Of a stretch of 64,000 nt of DNA, positions 38,545 to 47,697 are shown one piece after another. Under the pieces are notes generated by a model. It worked only from the letters and a program-made list of their open reading frames with translations. It did not search any database and was not told where the DNA came from. Made by a program: the position numbers and the translations under genes. This DNA comes from Maricaulis maris MCS10 (lineage in GTDB: Bacteria > Pseudomonadota > Alphaproteobacteria > Caulobacterales > Maricaulaceae), in contig NC_008347.1 in NCBI RefSeq assembly GCF_000014745.1, positions 3,302,001 to 3,366,000 of the forward strand, written 5' to 3'. Each line of letters begins with the position of its first letter. Within the stretch, counting starts at the first letter, position 1.

Positions 38545-40992
38545 ATGTTGAAATCGATGATGAAATGCGGGTTCGGATTGGTCGCGGCATCGGCCTTGTG
38601 GGCGGCACCGGTCGCAGCGCAGGAGCCCTACCGCCTGCCGCCGCAGGAAATCATCGATATTGTTGACGCCGCGCCCTCGCCCTGGACCTCGTTGTCACCG
38701 GCTCGCGACACGCTTCTGCTGATGCACCGCGAGGCCCTGCCGCCAGTTGCCGAACTGGCCCGGCCGATGGAGCGCCTGGCCGGTCTTCGCCTCGACGCCA
38801 CGCTGAACGGTCGCCATGGGCCACGCTCTGTGATCGGCCTGTCCCTGGTCGATCTGGAGAGCGGCGAGGAACGTGAAGTCAGCCTGCCCGCCGATGCCGG
38901 CATTTCCAGCACCAGCTGGTCGCCGGACGGATCCCAGATCGCCTTCGTGATGACCCGCAATGACCAGCTCAGCCTGTGGGTCGTCGATGTCGAGCGCGCC
39001 CGGGCCCGCGAGCTGGTCGATGGCGGCATCAATGCCGTCTTCTCGCCGCTCGGCTGGATGCCCGATGGCGAGCGCTTGCTGGTCAGCCTGGTTGATCCGG
39101 AACGCGGCCCGATGCCGGAACGTCCCCGCGTGCCATCCGGCCCGGTCACCCAGGAGGCTAGCGGCTATGAAGCGCCGGTGCGCACCTATCAGGACCTGCT
39201 CGCCGATGAACATGACGCCGCCCTGTTTGCCTGGTTGGCGACCAGTCAGCTGGCCCTGGTCAACACAACCGGCCGAACCCGCGTGCGCGAGGTTGGTGAG
39301 CCGGGCCTTTACTATTCCGCTGAGCCGGCGCCGGGCGGGGACTACATCCTGATTGGCGAGATGGAGCAGCCTTTCTCCTTCCAGGTGCCGTGGTACAGCT
39401 TCCCGGACCGGGTTTTCGTGACCGATCTCGATGGCGATGAAATTGCCACGATCGCCCGTCAGCCGCTGGCCGATAATGTACCGATCGGCGGCGTCGTGAC
39501 CGGTCGCCGTTCGATCAACTGGCAGGCCAGCCATCCCGCCCGCCTGATCTGGGCCGAAGCGCTCGATGGTGGCGATCCGCGGGTCGAGGCCGATGAGCGC
39601 GACAGCGCCTGGGCGCTGGCCGCCCCGTTTGAAGGTGATCCGGTCGAGATCCTGCGCACTGAGGACCGCTATTACGGCACCCAGTTCACCTCCGAGGGCC
39701 AGCTCGGCTTCTCGATGGAATATGACCGCGACACCCGCGTCATCCGCCGCTGGCTGGTCGATTTCGCCGACCCGTCGGTGGAGCCGCGCCTGGCCGAGGA
39801 ACGCAATTACCAGGACAGTTATGCCAATCCGGGCAGCGCGCTGAGCGTGCGCAATGAATTCGGCCGCAGCGTCGTCGGCGTCCATGATGGCTACATGTAC
39901 ATGGCCGGCGATGGCGCCACGCCGGAGGGCGATCGTCCCTTCCTCAACCGGGTCAGCTTTGACACGTTCGAGACCACCGAGATCTGGCGCAATAGCGGCG
40001 AGAATTATGAGGAAGTCATTGGCCTCACCTCCCCGGATGCCTCGTCCTTCCTGACCCGCTGGGAAGACCCGGTCACGCCGCCGAATGTGCGCTGGCACCG
40101 GAGTGGTGAAGAGACCGCCGAGATCACCGATTTCGCCAATCCTCACCCGCAGCTCAACGAGATCAGCCGCGAGTTGATCACCTATGAGCGCGAGGATGGC
40201 GTGCCACTCTCGGCGACGCTCTACCTGCCGGCCGGCTTTGAGGAGGGCGACACGCTGCCTGTCCTCGTCTGGGGCTATCCGTTGGAATACAACGACACCT
40301 CGACGGCCGGTCAGGTCTCGGGTTCGCCCTACGAATTCACCCGCGTTGCCGGCACCAGCCCGCGCTTTTTGGTGACCCAGGGCTATGCCCTGCTGGAAAA
40401 CGCCACCATGCCGATTGTCGGCGATGATCCCGAGACGGTGAATGACACTTTCATCCACCAGCTCGTCCTGTCGGCGGAAGCTGCGCGTGATGTGACGGTG
40501 GAGATGGGCTTTGGCGATGGCGAGCGCCTGGCGATTGCCGGTCACTCCTACGGTGCCTTCATGACCGCGCACCTTCTGGCCGCCTCCGACGTCTTCCGCG
40601 CCGGTATTGCCCGCTCAGGCGCCTATAACCGCACCCTGACGCCCTTCGGCTTCCAATCCGAACGCCGCACTTTCTGGGCCGCGCCGGAGACCTATTTCGA
40701 GCTCTCACCCTTCATGCATGCCGACCAGATCAATGAGCCCATGCTGATGATCCACGGCCAGATGGACAATAATTCCGGCACCTATCCCATGCAGTCCGAA
40801 CGCATGTTCGCCGCCGTCAAGGGCAATGCCGGCACCGCCCGCCTGGTCATGCTCCCCTATGAGAGCCACGGCTATCGCGGCCGCGAGAGCATCCTCCACG
40901 TGCTGGCCGAAAGCATCGACTGGCTGGACCGCTGGGTGAAGCCGGTTGAGGACCCGATGGGTGGGGGTGAGGAAGAAAGCGGTTCAGAGTGA
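38545..40992 (+). CDS. Exported S9-family peptidase, glutamyl endopeptidase (S9D) type
   Basis: The 815-residue protein has a signal peptide (FGLVAASALWAAPVAAQ) and a two-part structure: an N-terminal beta-propeller-like region with TSWSPDGSQIAFVM, and a C-terminal alpha/beta-hydrolase. The catalytic triad can be placed: Ser in GHSYGAFMTAHLLA (near residue 675), Asp in MIHGQMDNNSGT and His in YESHGYRGRE. The RRSINWQASHPARLIWAEA stretch resembles plant and bacterial glutamyl endopeptidases. GGGGAG precedes the ATG at 38545. The 3' end overlaps the opposite-strand restriction gene by 9 bases. Confidence 0.88.
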   Translation: MLKSMMKCGFGLVAASALWAAPVAAQEPYRLPPQEIIDIVDAAPSPWTSLSPARDTLLLMHREALPPVAELARPMERLAGLRLDATLNGRHGPRSVIGLSLVDLESGEEREVSLPADAGISSTSWSPDGSQIAFVMTRNDQLSLWVVDVERARARELVDGGINAVFSPLGWMPDGERLLVSLVDPERGPMPERPRVPSGPVTQEASGYEAPVRTYQDLLADEHDAALFAWLATSQLALVNTTGRTRVREVGEPGLYYSAEPAPGGDYILIGEMEQPFSFQVPWYSFPDRVFVTDLDGDEIATIARQPLADNVPIGGVVTGRRSINWQASHPARLIWAEALDGGDPRVEADERDSAWALAAPFEGDPVEILRTEDRYYGTQFTSEGQLGFSMEYDRDTRVIRRWLVDFADPSVEPRLAEERNYQDSYANPGSALSVRNEFGRSVVGVHDGYMYMAGDGATPEGDRPFLNRVSFDTFETTEIWRNSGENYEEVIGLTSPDASSFLTRWEDPVTPPNVRWHRSGEETAEITDFANPHPQLNEISRELITYEREDGVPLSATLYLPAGFEEGDTLPVLVWGYPLEYNDTSTAGQVSGSPYEFTRVAGTSPRFLVTQGYALLENATMPIVGDDPETVNDTFIHQLVLSAEAARDVTVEMGFGDGERLAIAGHSYGAFMTAHLLAASDVFRAGIARSGAYNRTLTPFGFQSERRTFWAAPETYFELSPFMHADQINEPMLMIHGQMDNNSGTYPMQSERMFAAVKGNAGTARLVMLPYESHGYRGRESILHVLAESIDWLDRWVKPVEDPMGGGEEESGSE

Positions 40993-42222
40993 AGCGAGTT
41001 CCTGCAGAAGGTCCGCTACCGTCAGCAGGCTGGCCCGCTGATCATCCTGGAACGATGAATGGATTGGAGATGGCAGGGTGAGAATGATGCCCTGATCCGT
41101 CATTTCGGTGGTCTGGGCCAAAGAGATTTTCGGCTGCAGGGTCAGGAGGTGTTTCGGTTTGATCCGATCCGCTTCCGCCAAAACTTGCCGCCAGCGATCC
41201 TTGCAGGAGGTCTTGGCGGCAACCATCCGCAAGTTTGCCGAAGGAAAACCTGGATCGGCGTATGCGGCTTCGCTCGGAAACAGGAAGTCGGCAGCGCCCT
41301 TCTTCTCCGTGGTTGCTTCGGGCGTGAAAGGAATTTCGAACGCGCGTAGGATTTTACTGAAGTGATTCATCAGCGCGTGTCCGGCGCGCGACTTCCTGCG
41401 GTTTTGAACTGATAGCGAGAACTTCAGGAATGCGTCGACATCGGGCTCTCCTCGGGAATCCAGAAAGCCCAACATCAGGCGATCGCCGACAATCCCGCGT
41501 TCCAACGCCCGGAACATCGCTTCTTCGCGATCGATCCAGGCCAGCAACACCTTGTCCGGGTCATCGCGAGGGTCGAGGCCGGGCAGTGTTTCGCGTGCCA
41601 ATGTCGAGAATGTCGCGGTTGGCGGAAAGGTGCCCTTGAATTGCGCGACAACAGAAGCAGCATCGAAATCAGGAGGGATGTCAGGCTCGATGCCGAGCGC
41701 GTCGAGTAGCTGGAAGGTGAAATAATCTGCTGGTGAGGATGTGTCCGGGCTGACCGGAATAATAACCATTTGTTCGGATTTCGAATGCTGAACCCTGAAT
41801 ATAGCCTCGACCAGACCTTGAAAAGAACTGTCCCTGTCGCACGCCAAGAACCCGATTGTCCGGTCAGGCAGCACTACAATGAAAAGCTGGTCCCCCGGCT
41901 TCATTGCTCGTGTAATATCGTTCGCTTGGTAGTAGAGCCGCCACTCTGGGCCGCGGTGCGGCTGATTGGCTCTTGAGTCGTACCAGGACAGCTTGCCTGT
42001 GTCGGCGATCACATCGTCTGTTTCGGTTACATGGACGTAGATGGCATCAAAGCGCTCGTCTGAACTGCCGCGCACCAACTTACGTGGCTGATCCCCAAGC
42101 ATCTCGAAAAGGTCACCCGTAGCCGTGACTTCATGCTGGTTCGATCCGTGGCCGACGCAGTCAACGACAGCGAGCATCTTTGTCGCCGCTGCCAGGAAAT
42201 ACTTCGAAAGGGGTTGGGTCAT
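40984..42222 (-). CDS. EcoRII-like type II restriction endonuclease
   Basis: The protein (412 residues from the ATG at 42222; 418 from 42240) is about the same length as EcoRII, which cuts at CCWGG. The C-terminal half carries the EcoRII-type catalytic region: Asp in KKGAADFLFPSEAAY and two lysines four apart in VAAKTSCKDRWRQVL, followed by DRIKPKHLLTLQPKI, fitting a PD-(D/E)XK nuclease. The N-terminal half would be the effector-binding domain. It overlaps the end of vsr by about 60 bases and lies downstream of the matching methyltransferase. Target specificity is inferred from family similarity. Confidence 0.88.
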   Translation of the reverse strand: MTQPLSKYFLAAATKMLAVVDCVGHGSNQHEVTATGDLFEMLGDQPRKLVRGSSDERFDAIYVHVTETDDVIADTGKLSWYDSRANQPHRGPEWRLYYQANDITRAMKPGDQLFIVVLPDRTIGFLACDRDSSFQGLVEAIFRVQHSKSEQMVIIPVSPDTSSPADYFTFQLLDALGIEPDIPPDFDAASVVAQFKGTFPPTATFSTLARETLPGLDPRDDPDKVLLAWIDREEAMFRALERGIVGDRLMLGFLDSRGEPDVDAFLKFSLSVQNRRKSRAGHALMNHFSKILRAFEIPFTPEATTEKKGAADFLFPSEAAYADPGFPSANLRMVAAKTSCKDRWRQVLAEADRIKPKHLLTLQPKISLAQTTEMTDQGIILTLPSPIHSSFQDDQRASLLTVADLLQELASL

Positions 42223-42667
42223 CTGACTTTTCAGCTGCAATTTCGCGTTGTTCGATCCAACTTGCCAACAGTTTCAGTATCGTTTCAACCTTATCAGGCG
42301 TTTTGCTACGAAGCGCACACTCCCACACCACGGAAACACGCCATCCGCTCCGCACGAGATCTGATATCTGTTTTTCGTCGCGCTTCCGGTTGGTTGAAAT
42401 CTTCTCTCGCCAGAATTTCTCGCGGGTCTTTGGCCATTTGAACGCCGGGCAGTCGTGGCCGTGCCAGAAACAGCCATGCACGAAGATCACGGAACGGTAT
42501 TTCGGGAGAACGAGGTCAGGCTTCCCGGGAAGCCGCTTGTCGTGCAGGCGATACCGAATCCCCATCGCGTGCAAGCCCCGGCGGACGAGCATCTCCGGTT
42601 TGGTGTTTTTTGCCTTGATACCCGCCATCATCCGGCTGCGCGTAGCTGAATCAACGACGTCGGGCAA
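42161..42667 (-). CDS. vsr: Very short patch repair (Vsr) mismatch endonuclease
   Basis: Vsr nicks next to T:G mismatches that arise when 5-methylcytosine deaminates. The 168-residue protein has the complete family sequence: VDSATRSRMMAGIKAKNTKP, the catalytic Asp in LPGKPDLVLPKY, the metal/catalytic histidines in VIFVHGCFWHGHDC, and WRVSVVWECAL. It lies 33 bases after the methyltransferase stop and overlaps the endonuclease start, so M, V and R form one operon. Vsr protects the host from mutations caused by the partner methyltransferase. Confidence 0.95.
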   Translation of the reverse strand: MPDVVDSATRSRMMAGIKAKNTKPEMLVRRGLHAMGIRYRLHDKRLPGKPDLVLPKYRSVIFVHGCFWHGHDCPAFKWPKTREKFWREKISTNRKRDEKQISDLVRSGWRVSVVWECALRSKTPDKVETILKLLASWIEQREIAAEKSDDPTPFEVFPGSGDKDARCR

Positions 42668-42700
42668 AATGCGACACTCCTCTTCGGGAGTGGCCTATTA

Positions 42701-43921
42701 TCACGCAGCGTCGAGCAAGTCCCGTATCGGCAGGTTCAGATCGCGTCTCAGCTTGGGTTCCATGTGCCGGGCAATCGCTTCAACAGCGGGCACGACAACC
42801 GCATTCCCGAACTGGCGGTAAGCTTGTGTATCGGAAACCGGGATTTTCCAAAGGCGTTCGCTGCGTTCAAAACCCATCAGCCTCGCGCATTCCCTTGGGG
42901 TCAGGCGGCGGGGGCGCGGTCCTTGGGGTTGGTCAATCAGGATTTCCGAGCCGTCCTTGTGATATCGGGCAGAGAGCGTTCGGGCGACATCATCCGGCCC
43001 GAACAGGCTGTAGCCGAAGCCATTGCCCTTGCTTTCATGTTTCTGACGATAGGCTTGCAGGTAGTCCCAGAGCTTTTCGGTCAGGGTGTATTTCTGGCCA
43101 ATTTCGTTATGTGACTGAAGAATGCTGTCAAGCGTCGGATGATTGCTTGCGTGCGGGATAAGGCGTTCGAAGCCTTCGAAGCTGAAATCAGTACTGTCCC
43201 TGAAGCCGACAATGAACACCCGCTCGCGCTTCTGCGGTACCCAAGGGGTGGCGCTGATCACACGAAAGTCAATGTGATAGCCAAGCTCGTCCCTCAGTGT
43301 CCGCTTGATGACCTCAAACGTCTTGCCCCGGTCATGGCTTTGCAGGTTCTTCACGTTTTCCAGCAGGAACGCTTTTGGCCGGTGGTGCGCCAGGATGCGT
43401 GCGACATCAAAAAACAGTGTTCCCTGAGTCTCGTCTTCGAAGCCATGCGGCCGGCCCAAGGCGTTTTTCTTTGACACGCCCGCAAGGGAGAAGGGCTGAC
43501 AAGGGAAGCCCGCAAGAAGAACGTCGTGTTCGGGGACTTTGGAAGGGTCTGTTCCATAGGGCCGGATGTCACCGGCAAATGTGTGGCTGTCGTCGTCCAG
43601 AAAATTGGCGCGATAGGTTCGTTGTGAGTGGACGTCCCACTCGCTGGTGAAAACGCACTTGCCGCCGATGGCCTCAAAGCCGAGGCGCAATCCGCCAATT
43701 CCGGCAAACAGGTCGATAAAGCGGAATTCGCCGTCACTGATCGGTTTATCTGTTGCCGTAGCGTTCGAAATGGCCTTCAGGCGATCGAGTGCAAGTTTCG
43801 GCGCTTCGGATTTGCCGTTGATATAGCGCTGGATTGTTGCCTCGCACACACCGAGTTCGTCCGAAGCTTGCGCCCTGTCGAGGCTCGCGCGGTCCATCCA
43901 GGTGAGAAATGTATCGGTCAT
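42701..43921 (-). CDS. DNA (cytosine-5) methyltransferase, Dcm/M.EcoRII type, with N-terminal HTH
   Basis: The 406-residue protein contains the C5-methyltransferase motifs in order: I (FIDLFAGIGGLRLGFEAIGG, near residue 68), IV (GFPCQPFSLAG with catalytic Cys), VI (LLENVKNL), VIII (QKRERVFIVGF), IX (RRLTPRECARLMGF) and X (YRQFGNAVVVPAVEAIA). Residues 1-55 form an HTH (RAQASDELGVCEATIQRYING), suggesting the protein can repress its own operon, as M.EcoRII does. The ATG has GAGG six bases upstream. The company of Vsr and an EcoRII-like nuclease suggests CCWGG methylation. Confidence 0.94.
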   Translation of the reverse strand: MTDTFLTWMDRASLDRAQASDELGVCEATIQRYINGKSEAPKLALDRLKAISNATATDKPISDGEFRFIDLFAGIGGLRLGFEAIGGKCVFTSEWDVHSQRTYRANFLDDDSHTFAGDIRPYGTDPSKVPEHDVLLAGFPCQPFSLAGVSKKNALGRPHGFEDETQGTLFFDVARILAHHRPKAFLLENVKNLQSHDRGKTFEVIKRTLRDELGYHIDFRVISATPWVPQKRERVFIVGFRDSTDFSFEGFERLIPHASNHPTLDSILQSHNEIGQKYTLTEKLWDYLQAYRQKHESKGNGFGYSLFGPDDVARTLSARYHKDGSEILIDQPQGPRPRRLTPRECARLMGFERSERLWKIPVSDTQAYRQFGNAVVVPAVEAIARHMEPKLRRDLNLPIRDLLDAA

Positions 43922-43954
43922 TGGACGCCTCGGCTCGCAAAGGGAGTAATTCTG

Positions 43955-43963
43955 ACAACTTGT
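43955..43963 (-). promoter_or_regulatory. Short palindrome upstream of the methyltransferase gene
   Basis: ACAACTTGT (a 4-1-4 palindrome) lies about 35 bases before the methyltransferase start. Because the enzyme has an N-terminal HTH, this could be an autoregulatory operator, but a nine-base palindrome is weak evidence. Confidence 0.25.
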
Positions 43964-44041
43964 AACTTTTTGACCCAGATAGCCAGTCTGTTTCCTATAT
44001 GTTCCTGTGGAAAGCTACCGCAGGTTGCAAGTGAGTCAAGT

Positions 44042-44071
44042 AAAAACCCCGCCAGCATCCGCCAGCGGGGT
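44042..44071 (-). terminator. Intrinsic terminator after fabI
   Basis: Read on the minus strand, CCCCGCTGGC-GGAT-GCTGGCGGGG forms a ten-bp stem with two G.U pairs and runs into TTTTT. It lies 29 bases after the fabI stop. On the plus strand the wobble pairs become C-A mismatches, which fits use on the minus strand. Confidence 0.88.
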
Positions 44072-44099
44072 CTTTCAGTCCGGCAAAGCTGACATCAGG

Positions 44100-44918
44100 T
44101 CAGTCGTCATCATCCATACTCGGCACCGCCACAGCGTGGAAACCCGCATCCACATGCAGCGTTTCACCCGTGCAGGAGAAGCCGAGGTCGCTCAGCAAAT
44201 AGAGCGCGGCGCCGGCGACGCCTTCCATCTTGGTGTCCTGCTTCATCATCGACCATTCGCGGCCGGTGCGCATCAGGGCCTTGCCGCCGGAGATGCCGGC
44301 CATGGCGAGGGTGCGCATCGGGCCGGCCGAGAGCGCGTTGACGCGGATGTCCTTGGGACCCAGATCGCGGGCCATGTAGCGGGTCGAGGCCTCGAGGGCC
44401 GCCTTGGCGACGCCCATGACATTATAGGACGGGACGACACGTTCCGAGCCGAGATAGGTCAGCGTCACCATTGAGCCGCCATTGGGCATCAGGTGGGAGG
44501 CGCGCTTGCCGGCATCAACGAAGGAGAAGGCCGAGATGTCCATCGCCCGGCGCCAGCCCTCGCGGGTGGTATTCTCGGTGAAGGAGCCGACCAGTTCGTC
44601 CTTGCCGGCAAAGGCGATGGCGTGGACGAGGAAGTCGATCGTGCCCCACTTGTCTTCCAGCGCCTTGAAGCAGGCATCCATGGATTCGTCATTGGTGACG
44701 TCGGCCTGGACCATGAACGGCTCGCAGGGCAGGCTTTCGACCAGCGGACGGACCCGGCGCTCGAGCGCTTCGTCCTGGTAGGAAAAAGCGATCTCGGCGC
44801 CCTGGGCGGCCAGTTGCTGGGCAATGCCCCAGGCAATCGAGTTCTTGTTGGCGACGCCCATGACAAGACCGCGCTTGCCCTTCATCAGCTCGCCGGCCGG
44901 GAAAACCGTGTCACTCAT
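44100..44918 (-). CDS. fabI: Enoyl-[acyl-carrier-protein] reductase (NADH)
   Basis: FabI performs the last reduction of each fatty acid elongation cycle. The 272-residue short-chain dehydrogenase-like protein has GLVMGVANKNSIAWGIAQQL (nucleotide binding) and the catalytic Tyr-X6-Lys in VPSYNVMGVAKAALEASTRY. The typical triclosan-target family ending is present (FSCTGETLHVDAGFHAV), with an acidic tail. It is the third gene of the fabA-fabB-fabI cassette, and an AGAGGA site precedes its ATG. Confidence 0.95.
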   Translation of the reverse strand: MSDTVFPAGELMKGKRGLVMGVANKNSIAWGIAQQLAAQGAEIAFSYQDEALERRVRPLVESLPCEPFMVQADVTNDESMDACFKALEDKWGTIDFLVHAIAFAGKDELVGSFTENTTREGWRRAMDISAFSFVDAGKRASHLMPNGGSMVTLTYLGSERVVPSYNVMGVAKAALEASTRYMARDLGPKDIRVNALSAGPMRTLAMAGISGGKALMRTGREWSMMKQDTKMEGVAGAALYLLSDLGFSCTGETLHVDAGFHAVAVPSMDDDD

Positions 44919-44962
44919 CGTGATATCCTCTTTTTGGATCAGATGCCGCCGTGTCGGGCGGG

Positions 44963-46177
44963 TCAGACTTTTTCGAAAACGACCGTGCCGTTGGTGCCGC
45001 CAAAGCCGAAACTGTTCGACATGGCGGTCTTCAGATCAGCGTCGCGGGTCTCGGTGATGATAGGCAGGTTGAGAGCCGCAATGTCGGGATCCATGTCGAA
45101 GACATTGATCGACGGAGCGACGAAACCTTCTTTCATCATCAGCAATGTGTAGATGGCTTCGTGCACGCCGGCGGCGCCGAGCGAGTGGCCGGTCATCGAC
45201 TTGGTGCCGGAAATCATCGGGGCGCTGTCGCCGAAGACTTCCTTGACCGCTTCCATCTCCTTGATGTCGCCGACCGGGGTCGCGGTGGCGTGCGGGTTGA
45301 GATAGTCGATCGGCTTGTTGACGGTTTCCATGGCCAGCTTCATCGCCCGAACAGCGCCTTCGCCGGACGGGGCGACCATGTCGTAACCGTCGGACGTGGC
45401 ACCATAGCCGGTGACTTCGGCCAGGATGTTGGCACCGCGCGCCTTGGCCCGCTCGTATTCCTCCAGCACGACCACACCGGCGCCGGCACCGCCGACGAAA
45501 CCGTCACGGTCCTTGTCGAAGGCGCGCGAGGCCTGCTCGGGCGTGTCGTTATACTTGGTCGACATGGCGCCCATGGCGTCGAACAGGTTGGAGAGCGCCC
45601 AGTGGATCTCCTCGCAACCGCCGGCGAACATGACGTCCTGCTTGCCCCACTGGATCTGCTCGGTCGCCGCACCGATACAATGCAGCGAGGTCGTGCAGGC
45701 CGAGGTGATGGAATAATTCACGCCGAGAATCTTGAACGGGGTCGCCAGCGTTGCAGAAGCTGTCGAGCTCATCGCCTTGGGCACGGCGAAGGGTCCAATG
45801 CGCTTGGGGCCCTTTTCGCGGGTGATGTCTGCAGCATTGACGATCGTGCCGGCCGACGGGCCGCCGGAACCCATGATGATGCCGGTGCGGTGGTTGGAAA
45901 TGTCGTTTTCTTCCAGGCCGGCATCGGCAATGGCCTGTTCCATGGCCATGTAATTCCAGCCGGCACCTTCCGACATGAAGCGGTAAACGCGCTTGTCGAC
46001 ATGGGCGGCCGGATCAATGTCCGGCTTGCCGCCGACCTGGCAGCGGAATCCAAGCTCGGCGAAGCTTTCCATGCGGCCAATGCCGCTCTTGCCGTTCTTG
46101 AGGGACTCGGTGACTTCCGCAGCATTATTGCCGATCGGGGAAATCACGCCGAGACCGGTAATGACAACACGACGCAT
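44963..46177 (-). CDS. fabB: 3-oxoacyl-[acyl-carrier-protein] synthase I
   Basis: FabB condenses malonyl-ACP with acyl-ACP and is needed to elongate the unsaturated branch made by FabA. The 404-residue protein starts at [16 protein letters not shown] and carries the Cys-His-His active site: Cys in [11 protein letters not shown], His in [11 protein letters not shown] and His in [11 protein letters not shown]. The 14-base gap behind fabA and the fabA-fabB pairing confirm FabB rather than FabF. An AGGAG-type site precedes the start. Confidence 0.96.
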   Translation of the reverse strand: MRRVVITGLGVISPIGNNAAEVTESLKNGKSGIGRMESFAELGFRCQVGGKPDIDPAAHVDKRVYRFMSEGAGWNYMAMEQAIADAGLEENDISNHRTGIIMGSGGPSAGTIVNAADITREKGPKRIGPFAVPKAMSSTASATLATPFKILGVNYSITSACTTSLHCIGAATEQIQWGKQDVMFAGGCEEIHWALSNLFDAMGAMSTKYNDTPEQASRAFDKDRDGFVGGAGAGVVVLEEYERAKARGANILAEVTGYGATSDGYDMVAPSGEGAVRAMKLAMETVNKPIDYLNPHATATPVGDIKEMEAVKEVFGDSAPMISGTKSMTGHSLGAAGVHEAIYTLLMMKEGFVAPSINVFDMDPDIAALNLPIITETRDADLKTAMSNSFGFGGTNGTVVFEKV

Positions 46178-46191
46178 GAGGCTCTCCTGGG

Positions 46192-46710
46192 TCAGGCCAT
46201 TTCGCCGGGCTTGAACAGGCCCACGCGCAAATCCTTGGCAGTATATATGGTCTTGCCGTCGACTTCGACACGGCCATCGCCGATCGCCATGATCAGGCGG
46301 CGCTGGATGACGCGCTTGAGGTCGATGACATAGCGGACTTTCTTGCAGTCCGGTGTGATCTGGCCGGTGAATTTCACCTCGCCCACGCCCAGGGCGCGGC
46401 CCTTGCCGGGATTGCCCTTCCAGCACAGGAAGAAGCCGACCAGCTGCCACATGGCGTCGAGGCCGAGGCAGCCCGGCATCACCGGATCGCCCTTGAAGTG
46501 GCAGTCGAAGAACCAGAGGTCCGGCTTGATGTCGAGTTCGGCGACGATCTGGCCCTTGCCGTGTTCGCCGGTTTCGTCATCGATGTGGGTGATGCGATCC
46601 ATCATCAGCATGGGCGGCGCGGGGAGCTGCGCGTTGTCGGGTCCCCACATCTTTCCATTGCTGGAGTCGATCAGGTCGTTGTAGCTGAAAGAGCTTTGGC
46701 GTTCAGTCAT
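46192..46710 (-). CDS. fabA: 3-hydroxydecanoyl-[acyl-carrier-protein] dehydratase/isomerase
   Basis: FabA dehydrates 3-hydroxydecanoyl-ACP and isomerises the double bond, starting anaerobic-type unsaturated fatty acid synthesis. The 172-residue hot-dog protein has the active-site His in [20 protein letters not shown] and the catalytic Asp in the same stretch ([12 protein letters not shown]). The opening [17 protein letters not shown] and [12 protein letters not shown] are typical. It begins the fabA-fabB-fabI operon. Confidence 0.97.
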   Translation of the reverse strand: MTERQSSFSYNDLIDSSNGKMWGPDNAQLPAPPMLMMDRITHIDDETGEHGKGQIVAELDIKPDLWFFDCHFKGDPVMPGCLGLDAMWQLVGFFLCWKGNPGKGRALGVGEVKFTGQITPDCKKVRYVIDLKRVIQRRLIMAIGDGRVEVDGKTIYTAKDLRVGLFKPGEMA

Positions 46711-46799
46711 GTAGCCGATCAGTTGCGCCGCGTGTGAAGGCGCTTGGCGATCACCGGGCTGGTCACGAAAACCCAGCCTCTCACGATCAGCCGGGAAGA

Positions 46800-47366
46800 T
46801 CAGGGCAGAGCGGTATCATGCGCGACCGACGTGCTCAAGGCGGGGTTGCGGTCCGTCTCGTCGTCGTTTCCGGTGTCCAGCTCCTGCGGATAGACGCCCC
46901 ACAGCGTGTGGGGCCGCACCCAGCCACGAAATCCCTGGCCCTCGACGCGGCACCAGCCTGTCCGGCAGCGCTCAAGCGACAGGATCACGCCGGCTTCGGC
47001 GACCGCCTCGATGGGCGAGCTGTCGCTGTCGCGGGCATGCAGCGTGGTTTCTTCCAGCGTGTAGACCGAGCGGCGTCCGGACAGGATGGAGCGGTGCATC
47101 CAGGTGACCTCACCCTCCGGGTCGCGCACCCGGCGCCAGTCCGGGGTTTCGGCAATCACTTCCATGGGCAGTCCGGCGCGCAGATAGCGCCAGGCGATGG
47201 GATGCTGCGAGGACGGGCCGGAGCGGCCATTGGCGACGTCCACTTTCAGCGACACAAAGCGGGGAACCGCCTGGCCCGACGGCGTGGCCGTGTGTTCGGA
47301 GTCCTGGGTTGCGAAGGCTGACCCGGCAAATGTCAGGCAGAGGATGAGGGCAATAAGGCTTCGCAT
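46800..47366 (-). CDS. Exported SH3-like domain protein
   Basis: The 188-residue protein, from an ATG with AAGGAG upstream, has a signal peptide ([18 protein letters not shown]). Two bacterial SH3-like segments follow: one with [20 protein letters not shown] and [17 protein letters not shown], then WMHRSILSG, and a second with [16 protein letters not shown] and [19 protein letters not shown]. Such pairs are often found in proteins that bind peptidoglycan or other surface ligands. The end of the gene is 89 bases upstream of fabA on the same strand. Confidence 0.78.
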   Translation of the reverse strand: MRSLIALILCLTFAGSAFATQDSEHTATPSGQAVPRFVSLKVDVANGRSGPSSQHPIAWRYLRAGLPMEVIAETPDWRRVRDPEGEVTWMHRSILSGRRSVYTLEETTLHARDSDSSPIEAVAEAGVILSLERCRTGWCRVEGQGFRGWVRPHTLWGVYPQELDTGNDDETDRNPALSTSVAHDTALP

Positions 47367-47448
47367 GGGACACTCCTTGAACATATCCCTCTGCCAAAAC
47401 AGGGTGAACAGGCGGTAAATTCCGCACAGGCCGACGGGAGGACGACGC

Positions 47449-47697
47449 ATGTCGAAGAGACGAAGAAGACCAGGCACCGGGATCGGTGTGGGCATTGCGA
47501 TCGGCGTTGCGCTGGGGGTGGCTCTCGATCAGCTCGCCCTGGGTCTGGCGCTCGGCGTGGCCCTTGGCGCCGCGTTCGACTGGCGCCCCGGTGGCGGACA
47601 ATCACCAGATGGTGAGGATGCAAATCCGAAAAACGTGCCTATATCAGACCCGGACGGGCTGGAAAGCGGGCCCGATGATATCTCGGGAGGGGATTAG
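47449..47697 (+). CDS. Small glycine-zipper membrane protein
   Basis: An 82-residue protein with a basic start (MSKRRRRPGTG) and a single long small-residue-rich hydrophobic stretch (GIGVGIAIGVALGVALDQ, LALGLALGVALGAAF), then a polar acidic tail. The Gly-x3-Gly pattern suggests helix packing in the membrane. GGGAGG precedes the ATG by seven bases. Its stop codon is immediately before the start of the MBL-fold gene, so the two are translationally coupled. The function is unknown. Confidence 0.65.
   Translation: MSKRRRRPGTGIGVGIAIGVALGVALDQLALGLALGVALGAAFDWRPGGGQSPDGEDANPKNVPISDPDGLESGPDDISGGD

Noticed and set aside
38695-40572. 625-codon open frame opposite the S9D peptidase
   Set aside because: The plus-strand peptidase has signal peptide and catalytic triad; the antisense frame is a codon-bias shadow.
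40984-44100. Restriction island as part of a prophage or larger defence island
   Set aside because: No integrase, phage gene, tRNA attachment site or further defence gene is visible; core metabolic genes flank it directly.
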